A stretch of DNA of 64,000 nucleotides from Hydrangea macrophylla (taxonomy: Eukaryota > Streptophyta > Magnoliopsida > Cornales > Hydrangeaceae): positions 84,997,588 to 85,061,587 of the forward strand of contig CM066987.1 in assembly GCA_033977485.1 (NCBI GenBank), in the 5' to 3' direction. Below, one piece after another: positions 33,382 to 43,010 of the stretch. The translations under genes and the position numbers were made by a program. Numbering within the stretch: position 1 is the first letter of the stretch; each line of letters opens with the position of its first letter. The notes beneath the pieces are model-generated. The model saw only the letters and a program-made list of their open reading frames with translations. It was not told the origin of the DNA and made no database searches.

Positions 33382-33751
33382 GGACCAAAGCAACCAGGAA
33401 ATTATGAATGTGGATACTACATGTTACTTTTCATGAAAGTGATAATGGAGAATCCATCCAAATCTATCAAGATAAAGGTATTATCATAGTATTCTTTGTA
33501 AATGTGTCGTCAAATTTTCTCTTCTTCTTGTTTTACTTTGATTCATAAATTGTGGAATTTTTTTTTTCATATGTGTTGGAGGTGGTGGTGGTGGTGGTGG
33601 TGGTGTTGTGGGGAGGGAATACATCCTTAACATCTCATTCTTTCCTGAACTTTTTCAGATGAAAGAGTTGTCTCAAAAAGTGAAATATGAAAGCCACGAG
33701 CTAAATGTACTTCAACTTGAGTTCATTGAGTTCATTCAAGAATACATTTGA
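33382..33751 (+). pseudogene. Ulp1-like cysteine protease (C48), C-terminal exons
   Basis: Exon 33382-33477 encodes GPKQPGNYECGYYMLLFMK and onward; it is bounded by AG and GT. It contains the Ulp1-type catalytic Q-x(n)-C-G: the Gln of the oxyanion hole and the nucleophile Cys of ECGYY. Exon 33659-33751 (MKELSQKVKYESHELNVLQL and onward, stop TGA) follows an AG acceptor and a GGT microsatellite. Ulp1 enzymes cleave SUMO. Ulp1-like genes are known passengers of plant DNA transposons. The catalytic His and Asp exons were not found upstream, so this is a remnant. The 92-base exon 2 has no stop. Confidence 0.7.
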
Positions 33752-34224
33752 GTATTGAAAATTTCAACATTTTTTTTCCTTTTTCCAGGTAATCTATATT
33801 TTTACAATTTAAGAAAATTATATACTCGTTATATAGAATCTAATACATTGATTTCATTTTTGTTTCAGTGTTACACAGTTAGACTACATGGAACAAATAT
33901 TGCAAATAAGTTGATGTACTAGCGGAGATTGAAGAGTTTAAATAGACACTAATCTTGTTTTTATTTATTTATTTATTTATTTTTATTTTTTTTAACAATG
34001 TTAAATATACATTATTGGTTTGTTGGTTTAATACATACTTAGTGGTTACTGTTACATTTTTCTTGTACATAACTAATTATTAGATTGATTATTGAAAAAT
34101 TTTGGTTGGAAGGAAGATAATATCTGAATATTGTTCTTGAGTTGATTTGTAACATGCATGTTTTGATGATGTATTTGAATTGTGTAATCTTGATTGTTGG
34201 ATTATCAACAAAATATTTTTTTTT

Positions 34225-34833
34225 CCTTTAAATGTGTTTTATATTATATATGACTGTTTCATAAAAAACAATCATAAATTAGCAATAGTTCTACTAAAGT
34301 CATAAATAGTGTCATTATTTATGACTTTTAAAATGTTATTTATGACTGTTTTGAAGATTATTTATGACTATAAAAAGATTATGTATGACTTTTTGAAGGT
34401 TATTTATGACTATTTTAAATATTATTTATGACTATTTAAAGGTTATTTATGACTTTTTTGAAAATTGTTTATGACTTTTTAAATGGTTATTTATGACTAA
34501 TTTGAAGATTATTTACGACTTTTTAAAGGGTTATTTATTACTTTTTTGAAGATTATTTATGACTTTTTTAAAAGGCTATTTATGACTTTTTTTAAAGATT
34601 ATTTATGACTGTATCAATTAAAAAATAGTCATAAACAATTTGAAAGCACTCATTTTTTATGACTATTTTTTTAGAACTGTTGTAAAAGTAATAATTATTT
34701 ATGACTTTTTAAATAAACTCGAACTTATTTATGACTGCAATGTTATGACTTATTTTAAAAGCTTAAAAAAGAGTCATAAATATACATTTATGACTCTTTT
34801 TTAAAGTCATAATAAGGGTTTTTTGTTGTAGTG
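34225..34833. repeat. Right subterminal repeats of the CACTA element
   Basis: About twenty copies of ATTTATGACT, spaced about 25-35 bases apart and mostly in one orientation, lead up to the terminal TAGTG. A few copies near the end are inverted (AGTCATAAA). Confidence 0.9.
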
Positions 34834-34836
34834 CAT

Positions 34837-35039
34837 ACAATATGTGTGAAGCTATCAAGGACAGAACTTAATAAAAAAATATATTTTGTTAAAATATAAA
34901 ATCAAAATTTGACATTTTTGTTTGTCGGGCTTATTAATCTGTGTAGTTTTTTCTTTTAGTAGCTTTTATAGCCTAAAAAGTAATGCTATGGTTAATTTAT
35001 AAGTGAAAAATGTAGTATTGGCTTATCAATATTTCTGCT
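34837..35039. other. Short non-coding interval right of the CACTA element
   Basis: It holds the second copy (34962-34993) of a 32-bp sequence first seen at 29132-29163. Nothing else was recognised. Confidence 0.5.
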
Positions 35040-35286
35040 ATTTTTTTAAAAGAAAAAAAAAACTATTTTCAAATGGGAACACACGCATTTATAGATGCAT
35101 ATACGTAACGATATAGAGAGTGAAAGAGATAGAGAGATAGACACGTCGGGTGAACAGCAATGTGATTGACTTGGCTTTATTTCCCTTTGTTTGCTCATAA
35201 TATGAAAAATAGTGCAAGTAACTGTTAGTTTGTAATAAGGGTAAAAAAAAAAGAGGGTAAACACTTGGAAAATACATGCATGCATA

Positions 35287-35307
35287 TGTGTGTGTGTGTG
35301 TGTGTGT

Positions 35308-35357
<50 letters not shown>

Positions 35358-35499
35358 GAGGAGAGAAACCTGAGAGGAAAGAGAGACAAAAGCCGCCTCT
35401 TGTGTATCAACGGAGTGGTGTAGCGGACAATGCTGGCTGACCGGTATCGTGGTGTTTTGGGGAAGAGAGTGAGAGAAGAAGAGAAAGAGTAAGCTGAAA

Positions 35500-35549
<50 letters not shown>

Positions 35550-35690
35550 GGGGAGAGAAACTTGAGAGGAAAGAGAGACAAAAGCCGCCTCTTGTGTCTC
35601 AACGAAGTGGTGTAGCGGACAATGCTGGCTGGCCGGTATCGTGGTGTGTTGGGGAAGAGAGTGAGAGAGAAGAAGAGAAAGAGTAAGCTG

Positions 35691-35724
<34 letters not shown>

Positions 35725-35728
35725 TACA
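35287..35728. repeat. Tandem duplication with (TG)n and (GA)n microsatellites
   Basis: A TG run (35287-35308) passes into a GA run. A roughly 210-bp unit then occurs twice: GA run, GAGAGAAACCTGAGAGGAAAG, a unique 100-bp core with GCCGCCTCTTGTGT and GCGGACAATGCTGGCTG, then AGTAAGCTGAAAAGAG and another GA run. Minus-strand ORFs up to 227 codons here are Ser/Leu-repeat frames created by the GA runs. Confidence 0.9.
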
Positions 35729-36394
35729 TATATAGATTGTTATGTTCAATGCCCTCTAATTGGTATAAGACTTTCCTACTGATAATTTAAAAGTCAATTA
35801 GATGGTCAAAGAATGAGATAATCTAGGCCTTTAAATGACAAAACCAAAATTTAAAAAAAATTAAAAACTAAGAAAATAGAATCAAGGAGATCGTATGATA
35901 TATATTGATGATGCCTAAATTTGGTTAAGGGAGAATAAGAAGAGCGAGACAAGAATTGTATGTGGTTCGGTCCTGTTAAAGAAGAAACCTACGTCCACAT
36001 GGTATGTCGGAGCACTTGTACTATGGAATTAATTAGCCGGGGGTCTTTGGTGAATCAACAATGGGGGTAGAACTACCAGAGACTGTCCGGGTAAACGTGT
36101 ATACGAGTATATGAGTGCAATTCTATGAGATAAGAATGTCGTGCCCCATGAAGAGGGTGAGTGGTTATAGATGCAAGAGACTTACTCGTACAAGGTAAGC
36201 AGTTTGACTGGGCAATACAATCTAATTAAGATTGATTAACACAAATCATGGGTTCCTAATTGGATTATGAAACAATCTTCTATTTCCATTAGTTTTCTAG
36301 CCTGCGTAGGAAACTGTCTGGATTATAATGGGGCGCAGCCAGGTGGCGCTTGTAGGGGTGGACACGAGCCAAGCCGCTCAACAAGGGCTCGTGG
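35729..36394. other. Non-coding DNA, probably an unclassified repeat
   Basis: The stretch with ATTGTATGTGGTTCGGTCC and CCTACGTCCACATGG (about 35955-36002) resembles a dispersed plant repeat I cannot place. No ORF or terminal structure was found. Family A begins at 36395 directly after CGTGG. Confidence 0.4.
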
Positions 36395-37647
36395 TGTAAT
36401 GACCCGTAATTTAATAAGGGGTATTTTAGTAATTTATACATAAATTTGGACCCAATTATTTTTGGTATATTATTTTTTCCCAACTTAAAAAAAAAATTAG
36501 TGTTGTATTATTGCTTACATAGATATAAATGTACCCACATGTTTAAAACTTTGTGTAATTGGACCATACCTTGGGACCCACATTTTAGCTACTTAAATTT
36601 TGACCACACACAAACAATACATACACTCTCTCTCTCTACACTCTTTTGGCCGGCCATCTTGGGGGAGTAAACCCATTTCTTTTACTTCATTTTTCTCTCA
36701 TCTCTTTATTCTTTCACCTCTTCATCTTCTTCCCTTCTCTTCCCCTCTCAAAAAATTTCTCCATGGAAGCAAATCAAGAGCTTGAAGGCCTCCATTTTCT
36801 TAGGGATTCAAGGTGCTAGAAGCTAAGGGTTTCAACTTGGTGAAGATTAGAAGCAAATAGAAGTTCTCTTTCTCTTTTTTCTCAAGCCCTAAGTTGGAAT
36901 TGGGAGTTCTTTGGATTTCTCCAAGAACAAGGTAGATTTTCTATGTATTGACACACTTTAATTCCTATTTCTAAGTATGATGATGCATGTGTGTTGATTG
37001 TTGGGTAAATTTCTAGGGCTATGTAGTATACCATTAACTTAGGTCCTAGATCCTATGAAACTACATGTTCATGTGTCCATGGGTGCATTTTATTTCCTCC
37101 TTCAAAGTATGAATTGCAAAACTTGTTGGTGAAACCCTTGGATTTGATGAATTGCCCTAACCTAGTTCTCTTTAAATTTCTTGACTTAGAATGGAACTAT
37201 GTGATTTACATGCTTAAGTTAATATCTATGTGCTTACTTGTCTACTTGCTAGTTGAAATCCATGTTAGAAGTTAAGTTGGAGATGTTAGCTTTGGTTATT
37301 GGAATTGCATGTGTAGAGGTCATGAGTTACTATACAAATTTTACCATTTGTGATTCAAGGTGTGCAAAATGTGCTTAATTCCAGCTTAGTACTATTTATG
37401 GAGCATAATGGGTTAATATTACATTTGAGCTCATAACATGAATTTTATTATTGTTCCTTTGATTTCTCAACAATAATGCATAAGACATTATACATTGATT
37501 AGTGGACATGACATTGCATAAGCATTGACATTGGTTGAGTGAATCAAAGGGATTCATAGCAATTGTGCCATATCGGCAAAGACATTGCATACACATGATA
37601 TGCGTTGAAAAGATCCCTCATAAGGAAGGGCATAAAATGAGATGATA

Positions 37648-37815
37648 TGGAAATCCGGATGCGGGTTGTGATGTGAGACAGGGTGGACGTACCTAAGAAC
37701 GTGCCAAACGCTAACTTATAGCCGACTAGCTATCGGAAGGTTAGTATGCTAAGTTCCCAGTGGGGGATTGCTCGCAGTCCGGTAACGAGGGGAGTGAACG
37801 ATTACATGCATGGCT
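37648..37815 (+). other. Conserved block shared by two Gypsy LTRs (family A copy)
   Basis: It holds GGATGCGGGTTGTGATGTGAG, GGACGTACCTAAGAACGTGC, GCCGACTAGCTATCGG and CCCAGTGGGG. It is the counterpart of 16466-16640; the flanking LTR sequence is much more diverged. Confidence 0.7.
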
Positions 37816-38846
37816 AAGAAGCCTTACATTTGCATTGCCTCGGTGGCAACCTCATTGCATCGCATTTCATCCTTAGTCATAGAAATTACTTTGTGTCTTT
37901 ACATACATTATCTACTTAGCCGTCGCGCTAAGGGACTACGATCACAAATCTTTTTACAGGAAATATTGACAAGGGGAAAGACCCCAAGTCCGAGTAAAGG
38001 GTGGGATTAAAGGTATCCTCTTTTTGAAGCCTCTTGTTGGAGGACTTTGTTTTGAGAGCTAGCTCGTGGATGGAAAGGGGGACATGTAATTTATGTGATC
38101 TAGTATCATGGAATAGGATTAGATCAATAGAATTGCATGTACTAATTCATATGAACATTGAATATGAAATCTGTAATAGCTAGGCTCACTTTCTTTTGGG
38201 ACCGGCACACGTTGGCCGCGTCGTTGTGTTGTGTACATATTTAAAACTTCATGTATGTTGCAAAGAACCTCTCTTTTGTCTTAATATCTCTTGACTTGGA
38301 TGTATCCTAACTCTTTTAAAGACTTGAAGCTCTTTGATGTTTATATAGAATCTCTTTCAATGCCTTATGTATGTGTGTTGATTTTAATCCTTGCCGGATT
38401 TGTCCATTTGGCTTTTAAAGGAAATGTCTTAAAATCTCCCTCCCCCATTTTCCCTCTCTCTAATCTCGTTCCATTTCCTAAACTTTCTTTTCTTTTATTC
38501 ATGTTGGAATGGTATTTCTTTTTTTAAAATGTTTCCGAATGTGAAAATACACGTGCGTGTGTGCTTAGAATACCTTCCCTCTGTCTCTCTCCCTATCTCT
38601 CCCAATGTCTCTCTCCCAATCTCTCCCTCTCCCCTTCTTTCTCTCTATTACCTCTTTTACCTCTCGTTCTCATTATGTTTCGAACGTATAAAGTCCCGGT
38701 TGGTTTACACACATGTTATACACCTTTTCAGACTTGTGTATGTATGTTTTAGATGCAAAATCCGAGGATTTAACGGGAATGGGCACTCATGCGAAATGCT
38801 GCCAAAATGCTGTCAAAACTGCTGTCAAAACAAAATACTGCTACTG

Positions 38847-39141
38847 TTTTTCTTATTTTCTGTCCAAACGGTGAGGAACTGAGAAAATATCAGTCGGGAA
38901 AAGTTGTCCGGAATTACGTTTTACATGGGACAGCACGGACGGAATATCAGATTTCAAAATATATGAGTGTCAAAAATCTTTTTAAAGTTTCAGCAACATA
39001 GAAAATTAATCCTGGGACTGATTGTAGCAGTGAGCTTTTTCTGCCCAAATGGTGCGGAACTGAGAAAATATCAGTCGGGAAAAGTTGTCCGGAATTACGT
39101 TTTACATGGGACAAAGCGGACGGAATATGAAATTTCTAATG
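38847..39141 (+). repeat. Two-copy tandem repeat at the end of the family A LTR
   Basis: The segment with GGAACTGAGAAAATATCAGT, GGGAAAAGTTGTCCGGAATT and ACGTTTTACATGGGACA occurs at about 38870-38960 and again at about 39055-39141, almost unchanged. The spacer between the copies is unrelated. Confidence 0.88.
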
Positions 39142-39257
39142 GCATAATTATTTACAAACTGTTAAAAGTTCAGCTAATACAAATGATCTTTTATCATTCT
39201 TTTCTTTTGTATCTTTCTTTCTTTCCTTGCACTTCGACAGTCGGGGCGTTACAGATT

Positions 39258-39269
39258 GGTATCAGAGCT
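39258..39269 (+). other. Primer-binding site of family A (tRNA-Met)
   Basis: TGGTATCAGAGC four bases after the LTR end; standard initiator tRNA-Met primer complement. Confidence 0.93.
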
Positions 39270-39570
39270 TAACCGGGTTCGAATACCTTGGTGCTCTGGG
39301 AGTTCATATGGGTCTTTATAGGACTTTTGCTTCGTGTTATGAGGTGTTAATTTCATTACTTAGATTCAAGGCATGTGTTGTAGTTGACATGCTTAGATGA
39401 TTGCATGCCGACGTGATTATGTGCATAAATGCCAATGTGGAGTATATTAACTTATATAGGAATGTTTTGGTAAGGGTATGTTCACTCGATTTATGTTACA
39501 TGCCTTCAAGATTAGATGTTCGCATGACCATATGCCTTTGTGCTTACGTCTTTGTGTTTTCTTGTGTTTA

Positions 39571-42039
39571 GTGATGCCTCCTCGAGTGAGAGGTCGTGCT
39601 AGGGGCCGTCCAGCAGGTCGTGCTAGAGGCCGTGCTCGAGGTCGTGTTGGCGCTGGTGGCCGTGGGGTAGAGGCTTCTTCTTCTTCCTCCGCCCCCGGCG
39701 ATGCTTTTGGTGGAATTCCTGGGGGAGCTCAATTCTTTCGTGAGATGGCTGAAGCCATGCGAGAGTTCACTCAAGCTGCCCGAGCGGCCCGAAATGAAAT
39801 TCCGCAACCTCCTCCCGTCGCCTCAGTGGTTCAGGAGCCTCCTCCTGTTGCGGAGCCTATTGTTCCTTTAGCACCGGCGGAGCCCAGAGTTCTATCGGTG
39901 ATGAGGGAGTTTGAGAAGCGTAATCCTCCCATTTTCTCGGGTGATCCTGACCCAGTCGGAGCTGAGCTTTGGCTGAAAAGGATTGTCCGTATCTTTGATC
40001 ATATCGGGCTCGTAGAGGATCATCTTCGCATTGATGCCGCTACTTTTCAATTCTCTGGTAGAGCTCAGATTTGGCGGGACCTTGTTTTGACAACTAACGC
40101 TCTTGAGGGTATGACTTGGGGCACTTTTGAAAGCCTATTTCTTGGGAAGTATTTTCCGGACCATGCACGCAATGCTAAGAGGGTGGAATTCTTATCTCTT
40201 CAGCAAGGAGATATGTCTGTTGCCGATTTTGAGGCTCGCTTTGGGGACTTAGCGCGATTTGCACCTGATATCACATCCAATGATGCTACCAAGGCAAGAA
40301 CATTTGAGCGCGCACTTCGACCGGGTCTTCGTGGAAAGGTTATGGGTTTCGAACTCCCGACCTATAACCAAGTGGTACAGAAAGCAATGATCTTTGAAGA
40401 GGAGTATAATAGTTCCAAGAAGATTAGAGACGCTCGTCCTTCAACCAAAGGATCTCATACCGAATCATCTAGTGGTCCTCAGAACAAGAAGCCAAGGTAT
40501 GAGGCTCCTCGACAGCAACAACAGTCCTCATATACTACACATCATTCATATCCAGCACCCACTGCTTCTCGGCCTCAGGCTCAGCGTTCACAGGCTCGTG
40601 GTTCTCGACATTCTACATCAGCCCGTGGTGGGCATCTCCTAGGGCCAAGAGTATGTTTCGGTTGTGGTGATCCCAATCATTTTCTCAAGAACTGCCCTTT
40701 CAAGCAATCCGTGCAATCTGCACCTTCTATTATGGGACATCACCAGCAGAGTGTTAGGCCTTCGCTTCTACCATCATCGCCTGTACCACCTACTGCTCAG
40801 AGCTCTAGACCCAGTGTTTCCAGGGGTCAACAGTACCCGTTGCTAGGATCTTTCAGAGGTGGGCAACAAGCTCTAGCCACCCCACCGCAGGTGTACAATC
40901 TTGGTACTGCTACATCTTCCGACACCCCTGAACCGTCTGTCATCCGAGGTACATTACTAGTGTTCAATTCTAGGGCATCGGTTCTCTTTGATACTGGGGC
41001 ATCTCATTCATTCATATCGTTTGCATTTGCATCGGCGTTAGGGTTGGAGGTAGGCCATTTAGGTTCTACGCTCACCGTAGACACTCCCGTTGGAGGATTG
41101 GTTCCATTAGACCTTGTATGTCGAAATTGTGAGCTTATCATATCGGACCAAAATCTTAAAGTTGACTTCATTATAATTGATATGTCTAGTTTTGATGTGA
41201 TACTTGGTATGGATTGGCTTAGCGCCTATCGCGCTTTCATTGACTGCTTTCGTAGGAGAGTCACCTTCCTTGCTCCGTCAGGAGAGACTTGTGTGTTTTT
41301 GGGGGATCATCCTAGCTTCCCGACTTCGCCCTTGCATCTTTTGCATGGGAGGGGAGGACATAATGATTATTTGGCTAGCTTGTTGGTTGATGAGCATAGG
41401 GTGACTCATGAAGAGTTTCCTCCTGTTGTTTGTGAGTTTATTGATGTATTCCCTGAGGATTTGCCTGGCTTACCACTCATTCGCGAGATCGAATTCACAA
41501 TAGACCTTGTTCCGGGTACATCTCCTATTTCTATTCCACCGTATCGAATGGCTCCTGCTGAGTTGAAAGAGTTGAAGTCTCAACTAGAAGATCTTCAGGA
41601 CAAAGGATTTATTCGCCCTAGTGCTTCGCCTTGGGGAGCACCGGTTCTCTTTGCCAAAAAGAAGGATGGATCTTTGCGATTGTGTATAGACTACCGCAAG
41701 TTGAATCGAGCTACAATAAAGAATAAGTATCCACTTCCAAGGATCGATGACTTATTTGATCAACTTCGAGGATCGACGTGTTTTTCGAAGATCGACCTGA
41801 GATCGGGCTACCATCAATTAAGAATACAAGAGCAAGATATTCCCAAGACAGCCTTCCGTTCACGTTATGGTCACTTTGAGTTTCTCGTGATGCCCTTTGG
41901 TTTGACGAATGCTCCTGCCGCATTCATGGACTTGATGAATCGTATATTTCACTCTTATCTTGACAAGTTTGTTATTGTTTTCATCGACGACATTCTCATA
42001 TATTCACCTTCTAGAGGGGAAGAGAAGGGAAGAAGATGA
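39571..42039 (+). CDS. Gypsy family A Gag-protease-reverse transcriptase, truncated after RT active site
   Basis: I chose ATG 39571 ([13 protein letters not shown]), the usual Arg/Gly-rich start of this gag; the open frame extends upstream to 39478. Domains from that start: RG-rich N-terminus; retrotransposon gag (about residues 110-280: [33 protein letters not shown]); CCHC knuckle near residue 362 ([14 protein letters not shown]); aspartic protease near 472 ([12 protein letters not shown]) with VILGMDWL near 541; reverse transcriptase from about 650 ([31 protein letters not shown]) to the active site FIDDILIYS near 804. There is no frameshift or stop. At about 42011 the reading frame runs into inverted LTR and adds a short false tail ending at TGA 42037-42039. 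Connection, RNase H, integrase and chromodomain are absent. Most similar to Del/Tekay chromoviruses by motif. Confidence 0.93.
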   Translation: MMPPRVRGRARGRPAGRARGRARGRVGAGGRGVEASSSSSAPGDAFGGIPGGAQFFREMAEAMREFTQAARAARNEIPQPPPVASVVQEPPPVAEPIVPLAPAEPRVLSVMREFEKRNPPIFSGDPDPVGAELWLKRIVRIFDHIGLVEDHLRIDAATFQFSGRAQIWRDLVLTTNALEGMTWGTFESLFLGKYFPDHARNAKRVEFLSLQQGDMSVADFEARFGDLARFAPDITSNDATKARTFERALRPGLRGKVMGFELPTYNQVVQKAMIFEEEYNSSKKIRDARPSTKGSHTESSSGPQNKKPRYEAPRQQQQSSYTTHHSYPAPTASRPQAQRSQARGSRHSTSARGGHLLGPRVCFGCGDPNHFLKNCPFKQSVQSAPSIMGHHQQSVRPSLLPSSPVPPTAQSSRPSVSRGQQYPLLGSFRGGQQALATPPQVYNLGTATSSDTPEPSVIRGTLLVFNSRASVLFDTGASHSFISFAFASALGLEVGHLGSTLTVDTPVGGLVPLDLVCRNCELIISDQNLKVDFIIIDMSSFDVILGMDWLSAYRAFIDCFRRRVTFLAPSGETCVFLGDHPSFPTSPLHLLHGRGGHNDYLASLLVDEHRVTHEEFPPVVCEFIDVFPEDLPGLPLIREIEFTIDLVPGTSPISIPPYRMAPAELKELKSQLEDLQDKGFIRPSASPWGAPVLFAKKKDGSLRLCIDYRKLNRATIKNKYPLPRIDDLFDQLRGSTCFSKIDLRSGYHQLRIQEQDIPKTAFRSRYGHFEFLVMPFGLTNAPAAFMDLMNRIFHSYLDKFVIVFIDDILIYSPSRGEEKGRR

Positions 42040-42368
42040 AGAGGTGAAAGAATAAAGAGATGAGAGAGAAATGAAGTAAAAGAAATGGGTTTACTCCCCC
42101 AAGATGGCCGGCCAAAAGAGTGTAGAGAGAGAGAGTGTATGTATTGTTTGTGTGTGGTCAAAATTTAAGTAGCTAAAATGTGGGTCCCAAGGTATGGTCC
42201 AATTGCACAAAGTTTTAAACATGTGGGTACATTTATATCTATGTAAGCAATAATACAACACTAATTTTTTTTTTCAAGTTGGGAAAAAAAATAATAGACC
42301 AAAAATAATTGGGTCCAAATTTATGTATAAATTACTAAAATACCCCTTATTAATTACGGGTCATTACA
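42013..42368 (-). mobile_element. Inverted 5' fragment of the family A LTR
   Basis: On the minus strand it starts exactly at the LTR terminus TGTAATGACCCG (42368) and follows 36395-36750 with only a few differences, ending at GAGGGGAAGAGAAGGG. The junction with the RT gene lies in a purine-rich stretch (AGAGGGGAAGAGAAGG) that could have served as microhomology. Both outer edges of the element (36395 and 42368) are therefore the same LTR terminus. The flanks CGTGG and TATCT do not match directly or as reverse complements. Confidence 0.9.
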
Positions 42369-42645
42369 TATCTTATCTTTTAATCTTCCATTTCAAGATT
42401 CTTATGCAATGTAATATACTTATCATAAATATTAATTGTCAAACCAAACGTAGTATAAGATGATTATTTGGATGCTAATTGAGGCCCGTCGAGAGACGGG
42501 GCGAGTTAAGGGTGTTTAGTCGTGACAAAGGCTCCTTCCTCTCTCGTACCAAAACCCTAAGCCAAGTTCTTTGGTTATGAAGGGCCGGTGCCCTTTATCC
42601 ATTTAGGTGAGTCAAATTGGGTTTCTTGGTTCCCTAAAGACCAAG
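42369..42645 (+). mobile_element. Tat/Ogre-like LTR fragment (3' portion)
   Basis: The sequence leading to the primer-like site TGGCGACTCTG (42646-42656) has the usual 3' LTR text of plant Tat/Ogre elements (GGTTCCCTAAAGACCAAG). The left part of the LTR is missing; it meets the inverted family A fragment at 42368. Confidence 0.55.
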
Positions 42646-42656
42646 TGGCGACTCTG
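42646..42656 (+). other. Primer-binding site, tRNA-Arg-like
   Basis: TGGCGACTCTG directly after the LTR-like end resembles the primer site reported for Tat/Ogre elements. The match is short. Confidence 0.5.
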
Positions 42657-43010
42657 TATCTGTTTTCACAGACTTCTTTTCTTCAAATATTTCAAAGGAA
42701 AATCAATTCCGAAACCCCGGGAAGGGGGGTGGACCCTGGAGGTCGCGTGTCCACAGTGAAGGAGTGGGATTTTTTCTTCCTCAGATTCATCTTCTTCCTT
42801 AGGTCAGGCAGTCCCCCCTCCCTGGGGGAGCAGCTAAACCGGTAGGGGTATCCTGGTGCAGTACTGACCGAGTGTTACCTTACACTAAAACCCTTGTACA
42901 TCCTGCCTTATAGGCTCTCAGCCTTGTCTTCCTTGTACCTTAGGTTTAGAGTTTCTAACCCCTACTTAGGCCATCACCTACTTCCTTATCCCGCCGTAGG
43001 AGCTCTAGAA

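Larger units (their letters stand above)
30530..34833. mobile_element. CACTA (En/Spm-type) DNA transposon
   Basis: The left end is CACTACAAGAAAAAACCCTT and the right end is the inverse, AAGGGTTTTTTGTTGTAGTG. The element is flanked by a perfect 3-bp duplication, CAT (30527-30529 and 34834-34836). Both subterminal regions are packed with TTTATGACT/AGTCATAAA motifs, the expected transposase-binding repeats. No TNPD-like (transposase) coding region is recognisable in its 4.3 kb, so it is non-autonomous. It carries a small Ulp1-like remnant (33382-33751). Orientation is not assigned. Confidence 0.93.
36395..39253 (+). mobile_element. 5' LTR of Gypsy family A (Del/Tekay-like)
   Basis: It starts TGTAATGACCCG and ends GGGGCGTTACA, four bases before the tRNA-Met primer site. 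It is a long LTR (2859 bp) with a CT-rich leader (36630-36750), a conserved block shared with the 15113-17844 solo LTR (37648-37815) and a two-copy tandem repeat near the 3' end. The first 355 bases recur inverted at 42013-42368 with few differences. The left flank CGTGG has no partner at the other end of the element. Confidence 0.92.

Noticed and set aside
35046..35749. Minus-strand ORFs of 227 and 174 codons
   Set aside because: They consist of Ser/Leu, His/Thr and other dipeptide runs made by GA and TG microsatellites, overlap each other in different frames, and contain the tandem duplication. No domain.
39568..39807. Minus-strand 79-codon ORF
   Set aside because: Antisense shadow of the Arg/Gly/Ser-rich start of the family A gag.
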